Of a DNA stretch of 64,000 bases, positions 33,547 to 45,235 are shown in pieces. The DNA comes from Stomorhina lunata. Taxonomy: Eukaryota; Arthropoda; Insecta; Diptera; Rhiniidae. Numbering within the stretch: position 1 is the first letter of the stretch; the number at the start of each line of letters is the position of its first letter. The position numbers and the translations under genes were made by a program. Location: NCBI GenBank assembly GCA_933228675.1, contig OW121744.1, positions 95,007,264-95,071,263 on the forward strand. Reading direction: 5' to 3'. The notes under the pieces were generated by a model. It worked only from the letters and a program-made list of their open reading frames with translations. It did not search any database and was not told where the DNA came from.

Positions 33547-34206
33547 ATAACAAGTAGAAAATGCTAAGTCTGTCAAGGCCAACTATATATCAAATATGGA
33601 CCAACAATATAACAAGTTTTACTTAAGTCTTAAAGACATACATATCGAGATTTATGTAGATTTATATAATTGCCCGAGGAGGGCTGCTATAGGAGCTGGG
33701 TTTGATTGTGAATCGATTGTTACTAAAAATGTAAGTAAAAAAAGCGGTTTGGATTTATGAGGGTTTTTGTACTTTTTTGAGTATTTAAAAGACTTTTGAG
33801 AATGTGTCTTGTATGGGAAGTATGGCCAAATATGTACCTATTCTTGTAAAATATGATGCACAGGTTTCAGTTACCATAAGCAATATTTATGCTAAATTCT
33901 ATTAATGTACAATTAAATATGTGGCTGTTAAGGGCCAAAAACTCTATTCCGGTAAGGGATCCCTATAGAAGGTACCTGAAATAGTAATCCGATTTTCCCA
34001 AAAAGTATAGGATTTATCTTTGAAGTTACGGCCTGTACTTTGATAATAAGCTTACATGGATATCCGGCCAGCCACTCGAATATACATAGTTAAAACAACT
34101 CAAGGAGTGATTCTTAGTTGATCGGACCAAAATTTCTTTGTGTTACAAACATCAGCACAAACCCAATATACTCTTTCCATGGCTATGATGGTGAAGGCTA
34201 TAAAAA
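33547..34206 (-). mobile_element. DINE-like element, inverted relative of 12424-13220
   Basis: On the minus strand it begins TATAGCCTTCACCATCATAG (from about 34204), then has GTTTGTGCTGATGTTTGTAA, a GACTAAGAATCACTCC-like block, TTGAGTTGTTTTAAC and a GGCTGG remnant. CCTATACTTTTTGGG and GGTACCT follow in the order of the 12424 copy, and it ends in a hairpin-like TATAGTTGGCC...ACTTGTTA near 33550. The hairpin is decayed and the microsatellite almost lost. Confidence 0.7.
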
Positions 34207-35130
34207 TATAATATTAATATAAAAGTTCGAAATAGGACGAAATTTCATATCTTACAATACTTCGATTTCCAGCATTTATAGGTCATACTTAAGTCAATAT
34301 ACAAGCGATATATCAATTTTTAAAGGTCAACTATAAATAGTTATTTGAACTAATGACTATTGAAATATTTATACATAATTTCCACAATTTTATTTATCAG
34401 CATGAAGTTTTATTTTTGGAAAAAATTATCACTCTACCCACGTTAAAGTAACAAGTAAATGTGTATTTTACAATTTAAAACATTTATAAATACATTTTGA
34501 GGATATGAGCGTAAAATTTCGCGTTTATTATACATTTCATCATATTGGAAATTTATATGCACAACACTCTACACAATTACGAAAATACTATAGTCGGTTA
34601 AGGCCGACTCTATAATAACTATAAAACAAACCCACCAAATCCATAAGAATGCAATCTACTGCAAATATAATTTAAGTTATATCATTGGCATGGAGGTACC
34701 CAAAATTTATAGACCCATTTTCTTTAGACTGACTAACGGACATTGTAAGATCGACACAGAAACTATATTCTTAGCCATTCTGGGGGTGTTACACCTATAT
34801 TATATGCTCTACAATTATCGGCATAAATCAAATCTCTGTACGTTTAAATTTTGTTGTCATCGATTAGACTAAACTGTTTTCTACTCTATATGATTCCGTG
34901 GTATAGGGTACCATAAACACTTACTCATGTACTCGTATATACAAATACGAGTAGATCCATATATTCATATTTATTTATGGACATATAAAATAGAATAAAC
35001 AACATTTATTAATTAACTGTTTGCAAAATTGACTACAGACAAACTGTGAAATATATTAAATATTGCACTTTATTAGAATTTATGTTCTATCGAACTTGGG
35101 CAAAGGGTGTTACAACAGGATATGTAGGTC
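34207..35130. other. Spacer with an isolated hairpin, no gene seen
   Basis: AGTCGGTTAAGGCCGACT (34593-34610) is a small inverted repeat like the 3' hairpins of the DINE-like elements and may be the end of another decayed copy. A 60-codon open stretch near 34690-34872 has no recognisable features. Confidence 0.4.
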
Positions 35131-38100
35131 TAAAAATTTCTTATAAAATTAGAAATTTTTAAAAATTTACTTCAAAAATAAATATGTTTTGAAAAATTTC
35201 CTATAAACCTAAAATTTTTTTGAAAAATTTCTCATAAAAATAAGAAATTTTTGAAATTTTCCTATACAAAAAAGAAAATTTTGAAAAATATCCTGAAAAA
35301 AATAAGAAATTTTTGAAAATTTTCCTATTAAAATTAATAAGAAATATAGGAAATTTTTGAAAAATTTCCTATAAAAATAAGAAATTTTTGAAAAACTTCC
35401 TATAAAAATAAGAAATTAAAAAAAAAATTCCTATAAAAATAATTTTCTATAAAAATAAGAAATTTTTGAAAAATTATCTTTAAAAATAAGAAAGTTTTGA
35501 ACAATTTTCAATAATAATAAGAAATTATTGAAAAATTTCCTATAATAATATTTTTTAAAAAATTTCCTATAAAAATTAGAAATTTTTAAAAAATTTTATA
35601 AAAATAAAGAAATTTTTGAAAAATTACCTATAAAAATGAGAAATTTTTCAAAAAAAATGTTTTTTTAAAAAATTTCCTATAAAAATAAGAAATTTTTAAA
35701 AAATTTTATAAAAATAAAGAAATTTTTGAAAAATTTCCTATCAAAAGAAGAAATTTTTGAAAATTTCTTTAAAAATAAGAAATTAAAAAAAAAATCTATT
35801 AAAACAAGGAATTTTTGAAAAATTTCCTATAAATATAAGAACTTTTTGAAAAATTTCTTTTTAAAATAAGAAATTTTTAAAAGTTTCCTAAAATTTTTTT
35901 TTTAATTTCCTATAAAAAAAATGATAAAAATTTATTTTAAGAACAAGAAATTTTTGAAAAATTTCTTTTAAAAGCAAGAAATTTTTTAAAAATTTCCTAT
36001 AAAAATAAGAAATCTTTGAAAAATTTTCTATAAAAAAAATAAATTTTTGAAAATTTTCTTATAAAAATAATTAACTTTCATAAAATTTCCTATAAAAATT
36101 AGAAATTTTTGAAAAATTTCTTATAAAAATAAGAAACTTTCATAAAATTTCCTATAAAAATAAGAAATTTTTAAAAAATTTCTATAAAAATAAGAAATTA
36201 TTGAAAAATTTCTTTAAAAATAAGAAATTTTAAAAAAATTTCCAATAAAAGCAAGAAATTTTTGGAAAATTTTCTGTAAATATAAGAACCTTTTGAAAAA
36301 TTTCTTTTTAAAGTAAGAAATTTTTAACAGTTTCCTATAAAAATATTTTTTTTAATTTCCTATAAAAATAAAAAAAAAAATCTTTTAAATACAAGAAGTT
36401 TTTGAAAAATTTCTTTTAAAAACAAGAAATTTTTGAAAAATTTCCTATAAAAATAAGACATTTTTGAAAAAATTTTCTATAAAAATAAGAAATTTTTGAA
36501 AAATTTCTTGTAAAAATAAGAAACTTTTATAAAATTTCCTATAAAAATAAGAAATTTTTTAAATTTTCCTATGTTAATAAGAAATTTTGTAAAAATTTGC
36601 TATAAAAATAAGAAATTTTTTAAAAATTTCCTATAAAAATAAGAAATTTTTTTAAAATTTCATATAAAAACAAAAAGATTTTTAGAAATTCTCTATAAAA
36701 ATAAGAAATTTTTGAAAAATTTACTATAAAAATAAGAAATTTAAAAAAAAATAAAATTTTTAAAAATAAAAAATTTTTGAAAAATTTCCAATAAAAATGA
36801 GAAATTTTTTAAAAATTTCCTATAAAAATAAGTAATTTTTGGAAAACTTTCCATAAAAATCGGAAGTTTTTGAAAAACTTTAAAAATAAAAAATTTTTGA
36901 AAAATTTCCTGTAAAAATAAGAAATTTTTGAAAAATTCGTATTAAAATAAAAAATTTTTGAAACATTTTCTATAAAATAAGAACTTTTTAAAAAATATAA
37001 TATAAAAATGAGAAATTTTTGAAAAATTTCCTATAAAATTAAGAAATTTTTTAAAACTTTCCTATAAAAATAAAAAATTTTTGAAAAATTTCTTATAAAA
37101 ATAAAAAATTTTTGAAAAATTTCTTTTAAAAATAAGAAATTTTTGAAAAATTTTCTATAAAAATAAGAAATTTTTAAAAAATTTCCGGTAAAAATAAAAA
37201 ATTGTAGAAAAAATTCCAATAAAAATAAGAAGTTTTTAAAAAATTGTATATAAAAATAGGAAATTTTTGATCAAAAGAAGAAATTTTTGAAAAATTTCTT
37301 TAAAAATAAGAAATTAAAAAAAATCTATTAAAACAAGGAATTTTTGAAAAAATTCCTATAAATATAAGAACTTTTTGAAAAATTTCTTTTTAAAATAAGA
37401 AATTTTTAAAAGTTTCCTAAAAAAATATTTTTTTAATTTCCTATAAAAAAAAAGATAAAAATTTCTTTTAAAAACAAGAAATTTTTTAAAAATTTCCTAT
37501 AAAAATAAGAAATTTTTGAAAAATTTTCTATAAAAAAAAGAAATTTTTGAAAAATTTCTTATAAAAATAAGAAACTTTCATAAAATTTCCCATAAAAATA
37601 AGAAATTTTTGAAAAATTTCTTATAAAAATAAGAAACTTTCATAAAATTTCCTATAAAAATAAGAAATTTTTAAAAAATTTCTATAAAAATAAGAAATTT
37701 TTGAAAAATTTCTTTAAAAATAAGAAATTTTAAAAAAATTTCCAATAAAAGCAAGAAATTTTTGGAAAATTTTCTATAAATATAAAAACCTTTTGAAAAA
37801 TTTCTTTTTAAAATAAGAAATTTTTAACAGTTTCCTATAAAAATATTTTTTTTAATTTCCTATAAAAATAAAAAAAAAGTTCTTTTAAATACAAGAAGTT
37901 TTTGAAAAATTTCTTTTAAAAACAAGAAATTTTTGAAAAATTTCCTATAAAAATAAGACATTTTTGAAAAAATTTTCTATAAAAATAAGAAATTTTTGAA
38001 AAATTTCTTGTAAAAATAAGAAACTTTTATAAAATTTCCTATAAAAATAAGAAATTTTTTAAAAATTTCCTATAAAAATAAGAAATTTTTTTAAAATTTC

Positions 38101-38893
38101 ATATAAAAATAAAATGATTTTTAGAAATTTTCTATAAAAATAAGAAATTTTTAAAAAATTTACTATAAAATAATAAATTTTAAAAAAGATTTCCTATAAA
38201 AATAAAAAATTCTTGAAAAATTTCCAATAAAAATGAGAAATTTTTTAAAAATTTCCTATAAAAATAAGTAATTTTTGGAAAACTTTCCATAAAAATCGGA
38301 AATTTTTGAAAAATTTCCTTTAAAAATAAAAAATGTTTGAAAAATTTCCTGTAAAAATAAGAAATTTTTGAAAAAATTCCTATTAAAATAAAAAATTTTT
38401 GAAACATTTTCTACAAAATAAGAACTTTTTAAAAAATATAATATAAAAATGAGAAATTTTTGAAAAATTTCCTAAAAAAAATAAGAAATTTTTGAAAAAT
38501 TTCCTATAAAATTAAGAAATTTTTTAAAACTTTCCTATAAAAATAAAACATTTTGGAAAAATTTCTTATAAAAATAAGAAATTTTTGAAAAATTTCTTTT
38601 AAAAATAAGAAATTTTTGAAAAATTTTCTATAAAAATAAGAAGTTTTTAAAAAATTTCCGGTAAAAATAAGAAATTGTAGAAAAAATTCCTATAAAAATA
38701 AGAAGTTTTTGAAAAATTGTATATAAAAATAGGAAATTTTTGATAAATTTCCTATTAAAATAGGAAATTTTTGACAAATTTCCTATAAAAATAAGAAATT
38801 TTTGAAAAATTTCCTATAAAAATAAGAAATTTTTGATAAATTTTCTATAAAAATAAGAAATTTTTGATAAATTTTCTATAAAAATAAGAACAG
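35131..38893. repeat. 31-bp minisatellite, type 2 (tract I), degenerate, internally duplicated
   Basis: About 120 units in TTTTTG orientation, strongly diverged with many indels, so it is the oldest-looking type 2 array. Irregular landmarks recur at an offset of 1500-1530 bp: TCAAAAGAAG at 35741 and 37271, TTTTTAACAGTTTCC at 36321 and 37821, ACAAGAAGTT at 36391 and 37891. Hence 35741-37270 and 37271 to about 38744 are tandem copies of a 1.5-kb segment. Short ORFs rich in Phe, Lys and Ile here are repeat artefacts. Confidence 0.93.
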
Positions 38894-38987
38894 GTACGGG
38901 GTAATCCTCTGCTAAGAAGTATTGCAATAAGCACGAAAGTATTAAAAATCCCGGCAGATTTCAAATAAAATAACAAAAGTAAGAGAC

Positions 38988-39315
38988 TACACTAAGAGAA
39001 AAATGACGATCTGATTTCAAGAAAAAAAATCTACAATATAAGATTGCGAAATCTTGAATTTTCAATCTTGAAAATATAGCCAGTAAGATTTATATTCTTA
39101 AATTTAAGAATAAATTCTTAGTTATGAGAATACAATCTAAAAATAACATGCAATTTGTTTGCTTTTAAGATTTTAATCTTATTATAAGATTTTAAATCTT
39201 AATTTTAGATCGTATTCTTTATTTTAAGATTGTGATCTTGATTTCAAGATTTTATTCTTATTTTGAAGATTGTAAGTTCTAATCTTAAGATCGTATTCTA
39301 GATTTGTGTGCTTGT
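38988..39315. mobile_element. Possible fold-back element rich in AAGATT/AATCTT
   Basis: It begins TACACTAAGAGAAAAA, similar to the TACACTCAG ends of the elements at 39974 and 45236. It is filled with alternating AAGATT and AATCTT words that can pair with each other, as in the clear fold-back at 45236-45671. A matching right terminus is not evident. Confidence 0.4.
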
Positions 39316-40665
39316 TTTAGGGAAATTTTGTCATAAATTGTAATCCGCCGACCAAAGTAGTTGCGAAAAAGTGAAAAACTAATTTTTTGAGAAAAAATAT
39401 AAATTTAATAAGAAATATAAATGGAAATTTAGTTCCGGTGTGTGATGGGGAGTATGAAATGAACTGCCCTTCACAAGAAATTTCATGAGATTTCTTGGAC
39501 GATGACGCGTTGCTGAAAAATCTTTTGAAATAATTCGATCTGGAATGCGTTTTTCCGTACCTGCAGCGTAAGTTTTTCATCATATTTATAAATACATTAG
39601 TAAATTTCTTTATAAAAAATTATATTAATTTAATTTGTTTCAGGCTCAAATGTAACTTTTAGAAGTCTGCAGTATATGAAAGCAGTGAAAAATTACTTGT
39701 CTGGAAAAATAAACAGGTTTTAATATTTTATTTAGAAAGTAAATTAAACCACTAATAGTTTTGTCCTTTAGTTTGAAATAGATGAAGATACACTTTCGAT
39801 GCCGTCGAAGGTAGGTCAGTGGCTACAAAAATGTCCAGATGAAACTTCCACTTCATCGTCTTCTGTAAATGTGAAAGTTAACAAAAAAGTGTTTGACAAG
39901 GTAAAAGTATTAGATAATTACTTAATACATTAAAATATGTACAAAACATAAAATATTTTCGTTTATTTATATACACTCAGAAAAAAGACATGTACTAAAT
40001 TTAAGGAAAAATAATTCCTTAAAAATAGTAAAAAAATTTCCTTATTTAGAGTAAATTTTTACTCAAAACTAGGAAAACTTGTTACAATCTAGTAAAAAAT
40101 ACTATATTTAACTAAAAAATTTATAGTTCATATACTAAAAAATAGTTAATATTTTTCCATAGAAAAATTTCACGAATTTTTTAAAATATTATTTATTTTA
40201 AGGAAGTTTTTGTTAAAAACTAGTAAATTTGTTCTAAATTTTTATTCATCATATCGTAAAACTAGGTAATATTGACTTTAGTTCAAAAAATTTGATTGAG
40301 TAAATGATTTACTCAAAAATAGTTCATACAATTGTGTTTACTTAAATTCTGGAAGTTGTTGTCGTAAATTTTAGTTCATAATTTTCCTAATTACTAAAAA
40401 GTTATACTTAAATTTAGAAAAATTTCTACATTCTAGGAAAAATTTATTTAAAATTAGTTAAGATAAATTACAACGTCCAATAGCATACACTTTTCTTATA
40501 ATAAGTAAAAGTGTAATAATTTGTTGAAAGTTATATACTTATATTTAGGGTAATTTTCCTTAAAATTAGTTCAGATAAATCAGAATAAATCATGTTTAAA
40601 TTTATGAAGTAATTACGATATTTTTTTTATAATGAGTAAAATTGTAATAATTTTCTGAAAGTAAT

Positions 40666-40905
40666 CAGGTATGTGATGGAAAACGATCGTTTTCAAATCG
40701 ATCGATTTCAGATATATTTTTGAGATATATTTTTGAGATTTTCGGTTATTTCCCCAAAAAACTCAAACCAAATGAAAGATAAAATATCAGTCAAAAGGAT
40801 TAAAGCCAAAATTTTCATTATTTTTGGCGGAAATAACCGAAAATTAGCTAAACAATATCTCTCAAATCGATCGATTTCAAAACGAAAATGTCCATCACAT
40901 ACCTG
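40666..40905. mobile_element. MITE-like element, 240 bp
   Basis: Perfect 15-bp terminal inverted repeats CAGGTATGTGATGGA (40666-40680) and TCCATCACATACCTG (40891-40905). The subterminal AATCGATCGATTTCA (near 40698 and 40866) and TTTTCGGTTATTTCC (40739-40753), with its inverse near 40832, extend the pairing. AAT on both sides may be the target duplication. No coding capacity. Confidence 0.8.
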
Positions 40906-41039
40906 AATATACTTATATTTAAGAAAAATTTCCTAAAAATTAGTTTATATATTAAAAAATAAATGTCAATAAATTATTTTCATTTATAATTTATTTTCAA
41001 TGTTCTGTGTAATTGTTCTGTGTTAGTTTTTTTTATAAA

Positions 41040-42030
41040 TTTCGTTGCAAAACGCGCTCTCAAGACTCCAAGAACGGCTTCGTCTGCTTGTGTAAGTGCC
41101 CATAATTCAGCACCATAAAATAAAACTTGTTGTATAAGAGTTTCGTTGAGCTGCCTCATTAGGCTGAAGAAGCATCTGTTGGTAAGTATAAGTTATTTTT
41201 TTTTTATTTGAATACTTATTTTTATGTATGTCATTGTTTATATTTACTGCGGTACCAAGGTAGATAGCTATAGTTGTCCACCATCAAGTGCGGTCTAATT
41301 CTTTCATTGAATCATTCTCAATACTGGAAAAGGTGGCAGTCACCACACGCAATGTGAGCCCCATAATATCAATGTCATCAGCAAACGCAAGTAACATGTG
41401 CTTTCTGCTGAAAATCGTGCCAATTGTATTAGCTGCAGTATCACGCAAAAAGATAAATAAGGTAAGTTTCCATTTTTTTCTCGGTAGATTTACCTGGTCT
41501 AAAGCCATATTGGAAGGTCCCAATTATTTTGTTAATTTTGGGTTTTAGCCTTTCACACAGGATGCTCGATAATATCTATCTGAAATGAGACTTATACCAT
41601 TATAGTAAGCCCAGACAGATTTATCCCCTTTTTGTGCACTGGACAAAGATCAGTTTCACGTCATGGCAGCTTTCATAAACTCCTTCAAGCCGGTAATAGA
41701 AAGATTCTTTTACATCGTCGTCATTCTCTACAGCGGGAGCGTGTGCATAAATCAGGCTTAGATTAATGTATTTATCTTAAACGCGAATTGTCGCAAACCT
41801 TTCGTTTACAGGGGTGAACCTAGAAACAAGATTTCGCAATCTGTTGCTTACCATGAAACCGCAATCAAACTCCTGCTTAATAACATGACAGCTACACAGG
41901 TCACCTTTTGGTTTCTTGGCAAAGCCGTGGCTATTTCATCTAATCTCCTGGACAGCAATCATATCATGTTGGAATTTATCGAGTGCATCAATCAACTAGA
42001 CCATCGCACCAGAGTTCGGATATTCCAGGT
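41040..42030 (-). mobile_element. Decayed APE-RT non-LTR retrotransposon (RTE/BovB-like)
   Basis: Minus-strand reading, interrupted by stops and frameshifts. Near 42030 is TWNIRTLVRW (start of the endonuclease). Near 41690-41765 is IHAHAPAVENDDD then VKESFYYRL, as in the AHAPTE--DDE-K--FY-L block. Near 41590 is GISLIS (the RGISLL block of RT). The catalytic LAFADDIDIMG lies near 41365-41400. Near 41050-41190 are NRCFFSLMRQL, QQVLFYGAELWALTQADEAV and LGVLRARF. Most of the RT palm is deleted. Same family type as 24790-28285. Confidence 0.8.
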
Positions 42031-42839
42031 GCTAATCCTTAAATATGATCCATTATTCGTTTGCGGTGGTCGTCAACACTAGGGGCTGTTTTTATTCTTA
42101 TTTTTTTGCTTTTTCATAATAGGAGTTTTTTTTCCAGAAGTGGGTTACTAGCCTGAGGTGCTAATCCAAATTCTTATAGTTCATACGGGAAGAACTCACA
42201 GCACTTTTTAGCTCACTACTTTAACGTGTGTTAAGGTAGCTAACCAGGTGTGATACAACGAGAAGGTCAGTGTCCAAAGTTGAGATGAGGGATAGACCAA
42301 GAAAAGTCTTTGCTTTTCAAGTTAAAACCGATCAAAACCATTTCTTGGCTTCCAACAATAACTACAGCACCCTGTTATCTAGAATACTTCGACTAAATTC
42401 TGAACTTATAGCGAGCTCTTGCATTGTAAGTGCCACTTGGCAGGAGCTTAACATATGACTTTTATGTGCTTGGTGTTGTCGTCACAAGTAACAATCAGCC
42501 GTTTTCTTCAAATCGAAAAAGGTTATCGGACTTCCCCTCATGTTAAGGCTCAAACCATGTAAGTGATGCATTATCTATGCCTCAGTTTTTTAATTAGGGT
42601 GGGTCTTTTTTAATGTTTGCCAGGAGGTTGTTGTATATGAAATATCATAATTCAACGTCAATTTAAAGAAAGAGGGGCTTAGTGACAGAGATTTAAATTA
42701 CTCTAAAATCGATCTTTTAAATGAAGAGTTATTGGATTTAGGTACAGTTTTTTTATTATAATAACTTAATGCCCAAGTATTTGAGGTAAATATATTTTTA
42801 GATTGAGCTTTTGCGTAATGCATTGATAAGTATCTAAAT
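42031..42839. other. Interior of the 4.9-kb element, nothing recognised
   Basis: Less AT-rich than its surroundings; possibly 5' flank of the retrotransposon relic on the minus strand. A 62-codon plus-strand open stretch (42270-42458) has no recognisable domain. Confidence 0.35.
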
Positions 42840-43270
42840 TAAAAAATCGTATAGGTGTTATAAGTAACAGTTAATTATAGGGCTTACAGTAAAGGGCAAA
42901 ACTTAACACATTATTTATTAATACAAAATCGAAAAAATTGTGGGTAAAACTCAAAAGTCATTGTTTGGTATAAATTTTGTTCCTTTAGCCAAACACTTTT
43001 ATTAACTCATGTTCATTGACCATGAGATGGACGAATATAAGCCGAACTGGGTCAGATTGTCGGCAATGAACATGGGCTGATAAAAGTGTTGGGCTATATG
43101 AACGAAATTTATACCAAACAACTATTTATGGCATTTAATATAATTAGATTTTAAACTTTATTTTCTTAAATTTTTTCGATTTATATATCAGTTAAAATGT
43201 TTATTTTCCCTAACTGTATGCTCTAAATAAAAAATATTAGAAAATATATATTAAACACCTATACTATATT
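42840..43270. mobile_element. Fold-back (long hairpin) element
   Basis: GTATAGGTGTT near 42851 pairs with AACACCTATAC near 43254, and AAATCGAAAAAATT pairs with AATTTTTTCGATTT. GTTTGGTATAAATTT (from 42964) pairs with AAATTTATACCAAAC, and CAAACACTTTTAT pairs imperfectly with ATAAAAGTGTTGGG. The two arms cover almost the whole element. Confidence 0.7.
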
Positions 43271-45235
43271 TTATATTTTTTGCAAAATGACCTTTGATTA
43301 GTTAAATTGGGAAGACTAAGGACCTTTAGTGTTCCGTAGCCAAAGATGCCGTGCGTCACAAAGAGCGTCCCTTCCATGTTATTTTATTAAAGTAAATAAC
43401 AATTTGACTATGAAAAGGCTTTTATATTTTTCAATGTATTATACTGCAGTTAATTCTGAAGTACGATTTTTTTATTTATTTACCTTAAAAAGTTGTCTTC
43501 ATTAATAAATACATTAATATTAATACTTATCTATTTTCCAATAACTCACACTGTGAACCAAAATTCTTTTATATTGAAGTTTAAATTGCATTTTCAAATA
43601 AATAAATTCTTAAACTTGTAAAAGAAGATCAGATATTTAATGGCAAAGAATGGGTAATGAAATACATTGAGTCATTGTCCGAAGTTATTTTAATAAGAGG
43701 AAACTTTCAAAAATACGATGGTGGGGAAATTTCAAAACTACTTCATCCGTTTTTTATTTCTATGGCCTTAAAATTATTGTTTTTTTTATATAAGCTGTTG
43801 TTGATTGAAATCTCGGTAAAACCAAAAATACTCCTATTTTTCCCCATAAGAACTAATTTGGGGGCGGATGCGCACGCCTACCCCTAATGCAATCTAAATA
43901 TAATTTTTATTACATATCTTTTTGTTACGGACAACATTTCTTCGGGAAAATTAAGGTAACATTTTTAAAAATAAGGTGCACTCTAATTTATATGTACATA
44001 TATATAAGTAAATGTAAAAATTGGTGTACATTTAAATATTATTTCCTATTTAAATATGTGTATGTATTTATGTTATTAAAAATATATTTGTAAAGTTATT
44101 AAAAGATATTAATAAAAATACTTTATACCATTTTTTATACTTTTATTTTATAAAGGGGATAAATATATTTAAGAAAATAATTTTACTTAATTTTAGTACT
44201 TTTTTTGTATTATTTAGAAAATATATAATTCAGATAAGTATATAATTTACTGAAAACTAGAAATAAGTTTCAATAATGTAGGAAATATTTCATACTGGGA
44301 ATGAATATTTTACTATATATAAGGATTAAATTTATTTATTTTCTGGCTGTTTTTCCCACTTTCAAGGAAAATATTTCCTAAAAATTACAAATTTTTTATA
44401 AGATCAAACCAAATATTTTACTGAATTTTAGTAAACTTTTTCTACTATCGTAGAAAATTTGAACAAAAATTTACTTCAGTTTTTACTTGTTTTAAGTAAA
44501 AATAAATTATCTTTTAACTAAAATGAAGGAAAATTTTCTTTTTTATAGCATTGCTAAACATTTATCTGAACTAAATTAAAGGAAATATTTACTCGTTTTT
44601 AAGAAGTTTTCAGATAAAATATGAACTAAATTATAGTAATTTTTTTTCCAAGTTTTTAGTTAAATTTTATTTGATTTAAGTTAAAATATGTTTGATATAA
44701 GGATTTTTGTCAAAAACTTATGGAAATTTTTTTCCTACAATTTAGGAATTTTTTTACACAATTGCTGTAAAAAACGGCTTTGGCGCCATACGACAACCAT
44801 TTTTTCCTCAAATTTAGTAAATTTTCCTATATTTTAGTTCATTTTTTTTCTGAGTGTAGGATTTAGCTTCATTATTGAATGAATCAGTAAGTGACAAAAG
44901 CATCCTAGAATTTTATGCTTCACACAAAGATTTAAACAATAACTACCGTGATGAGCTGATCCAGATTATAGTACATCAAATTCTCAAAAAGGATCTCGCA
45001 CTTCATCCTCACGATTTCCAAGATATATTGACAGAAATACTCGTATGCACACTTTTTCCAACGGAAGATGAAGTCAAGGTATTTTTATGATAAAATTTTT
45101 CACTAACTACCTATAATCTAAAATAAATAAATCAAAATTTTAAAATATAGGAATACTATTACATTCCTCGAAAGGGGGAAAAAAATAATAAAAAATGTGT
45201 TTTATTTTATCACCAAATACGAATATTATAATAAG

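Larger units (their letters stand above)
39974..44856. mobile_element. 4.9-kb element with short terminal inverted repeats, inside an intron
   Basis: The ends are CACTCAGAAAAAA (39974-39986) and TTTTTTCTGAGTG (44844-44856), flanked by TA on both sides (possible target duplication). About 1 kb at the left and 0.7 kb at the right are filled with degenerate motifs such as ACTAAA, TAGGAAAA and TTTTACT in inverse relation. The interior (about 40985-44150) contains a MITE, a decayed retrotransposon and a fold-back. Open stretches of 60-76 codons near 43657-44093 are unrecognised. No transposase is seen. It could be one element that collected insertions, or two elements meeting by chance. Confidence 0.5.
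39420..45231 (+). pseudogene. Decayed or partial multi-exon gene, function unknown
   Basis: Five exon-like blocks. A (39420-39567) has stops TGA at 39486 and TAA at 39531 and ends at donor GTAAGT. B (39644-39716) follows an acceptor TTTCAG and continues A in phase (SNVTFRSLQYMKAVKNY). C (39772-39900) encodes 43 codons from FEIDED to VFDK with no stop and donor GTAAAA; B to C does not join in phase unless an earlier AG is used, which brings in a TAG. D (44860-45078) encodes 73 codons (DLASLLNESVSDKS to EDEVK). E (45151-45231) starts EYYYIPRKGEKNN and stops at TAA just before a fold-back element. C, D and E join in phase 0. The Ser-rich run in C and the charged helical D suggest a soluble protein. 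I do not recognise the family. It may be a host gene remnant or a gene carried by a transposon. Confidence 0.5.

Noticed and set aside
37031..38407. Phe/Lys/Ile-rich minus-strand ORFs in tract I
   Set aside because: Degenerate minisatellite read-through with chance lack of stops.
39317..39583. Minus-strand 88-codon ORF
   Set aside because: Antisense to exon block A of the gene remnant, which shows splice signals and phase continuity on the plus strand.
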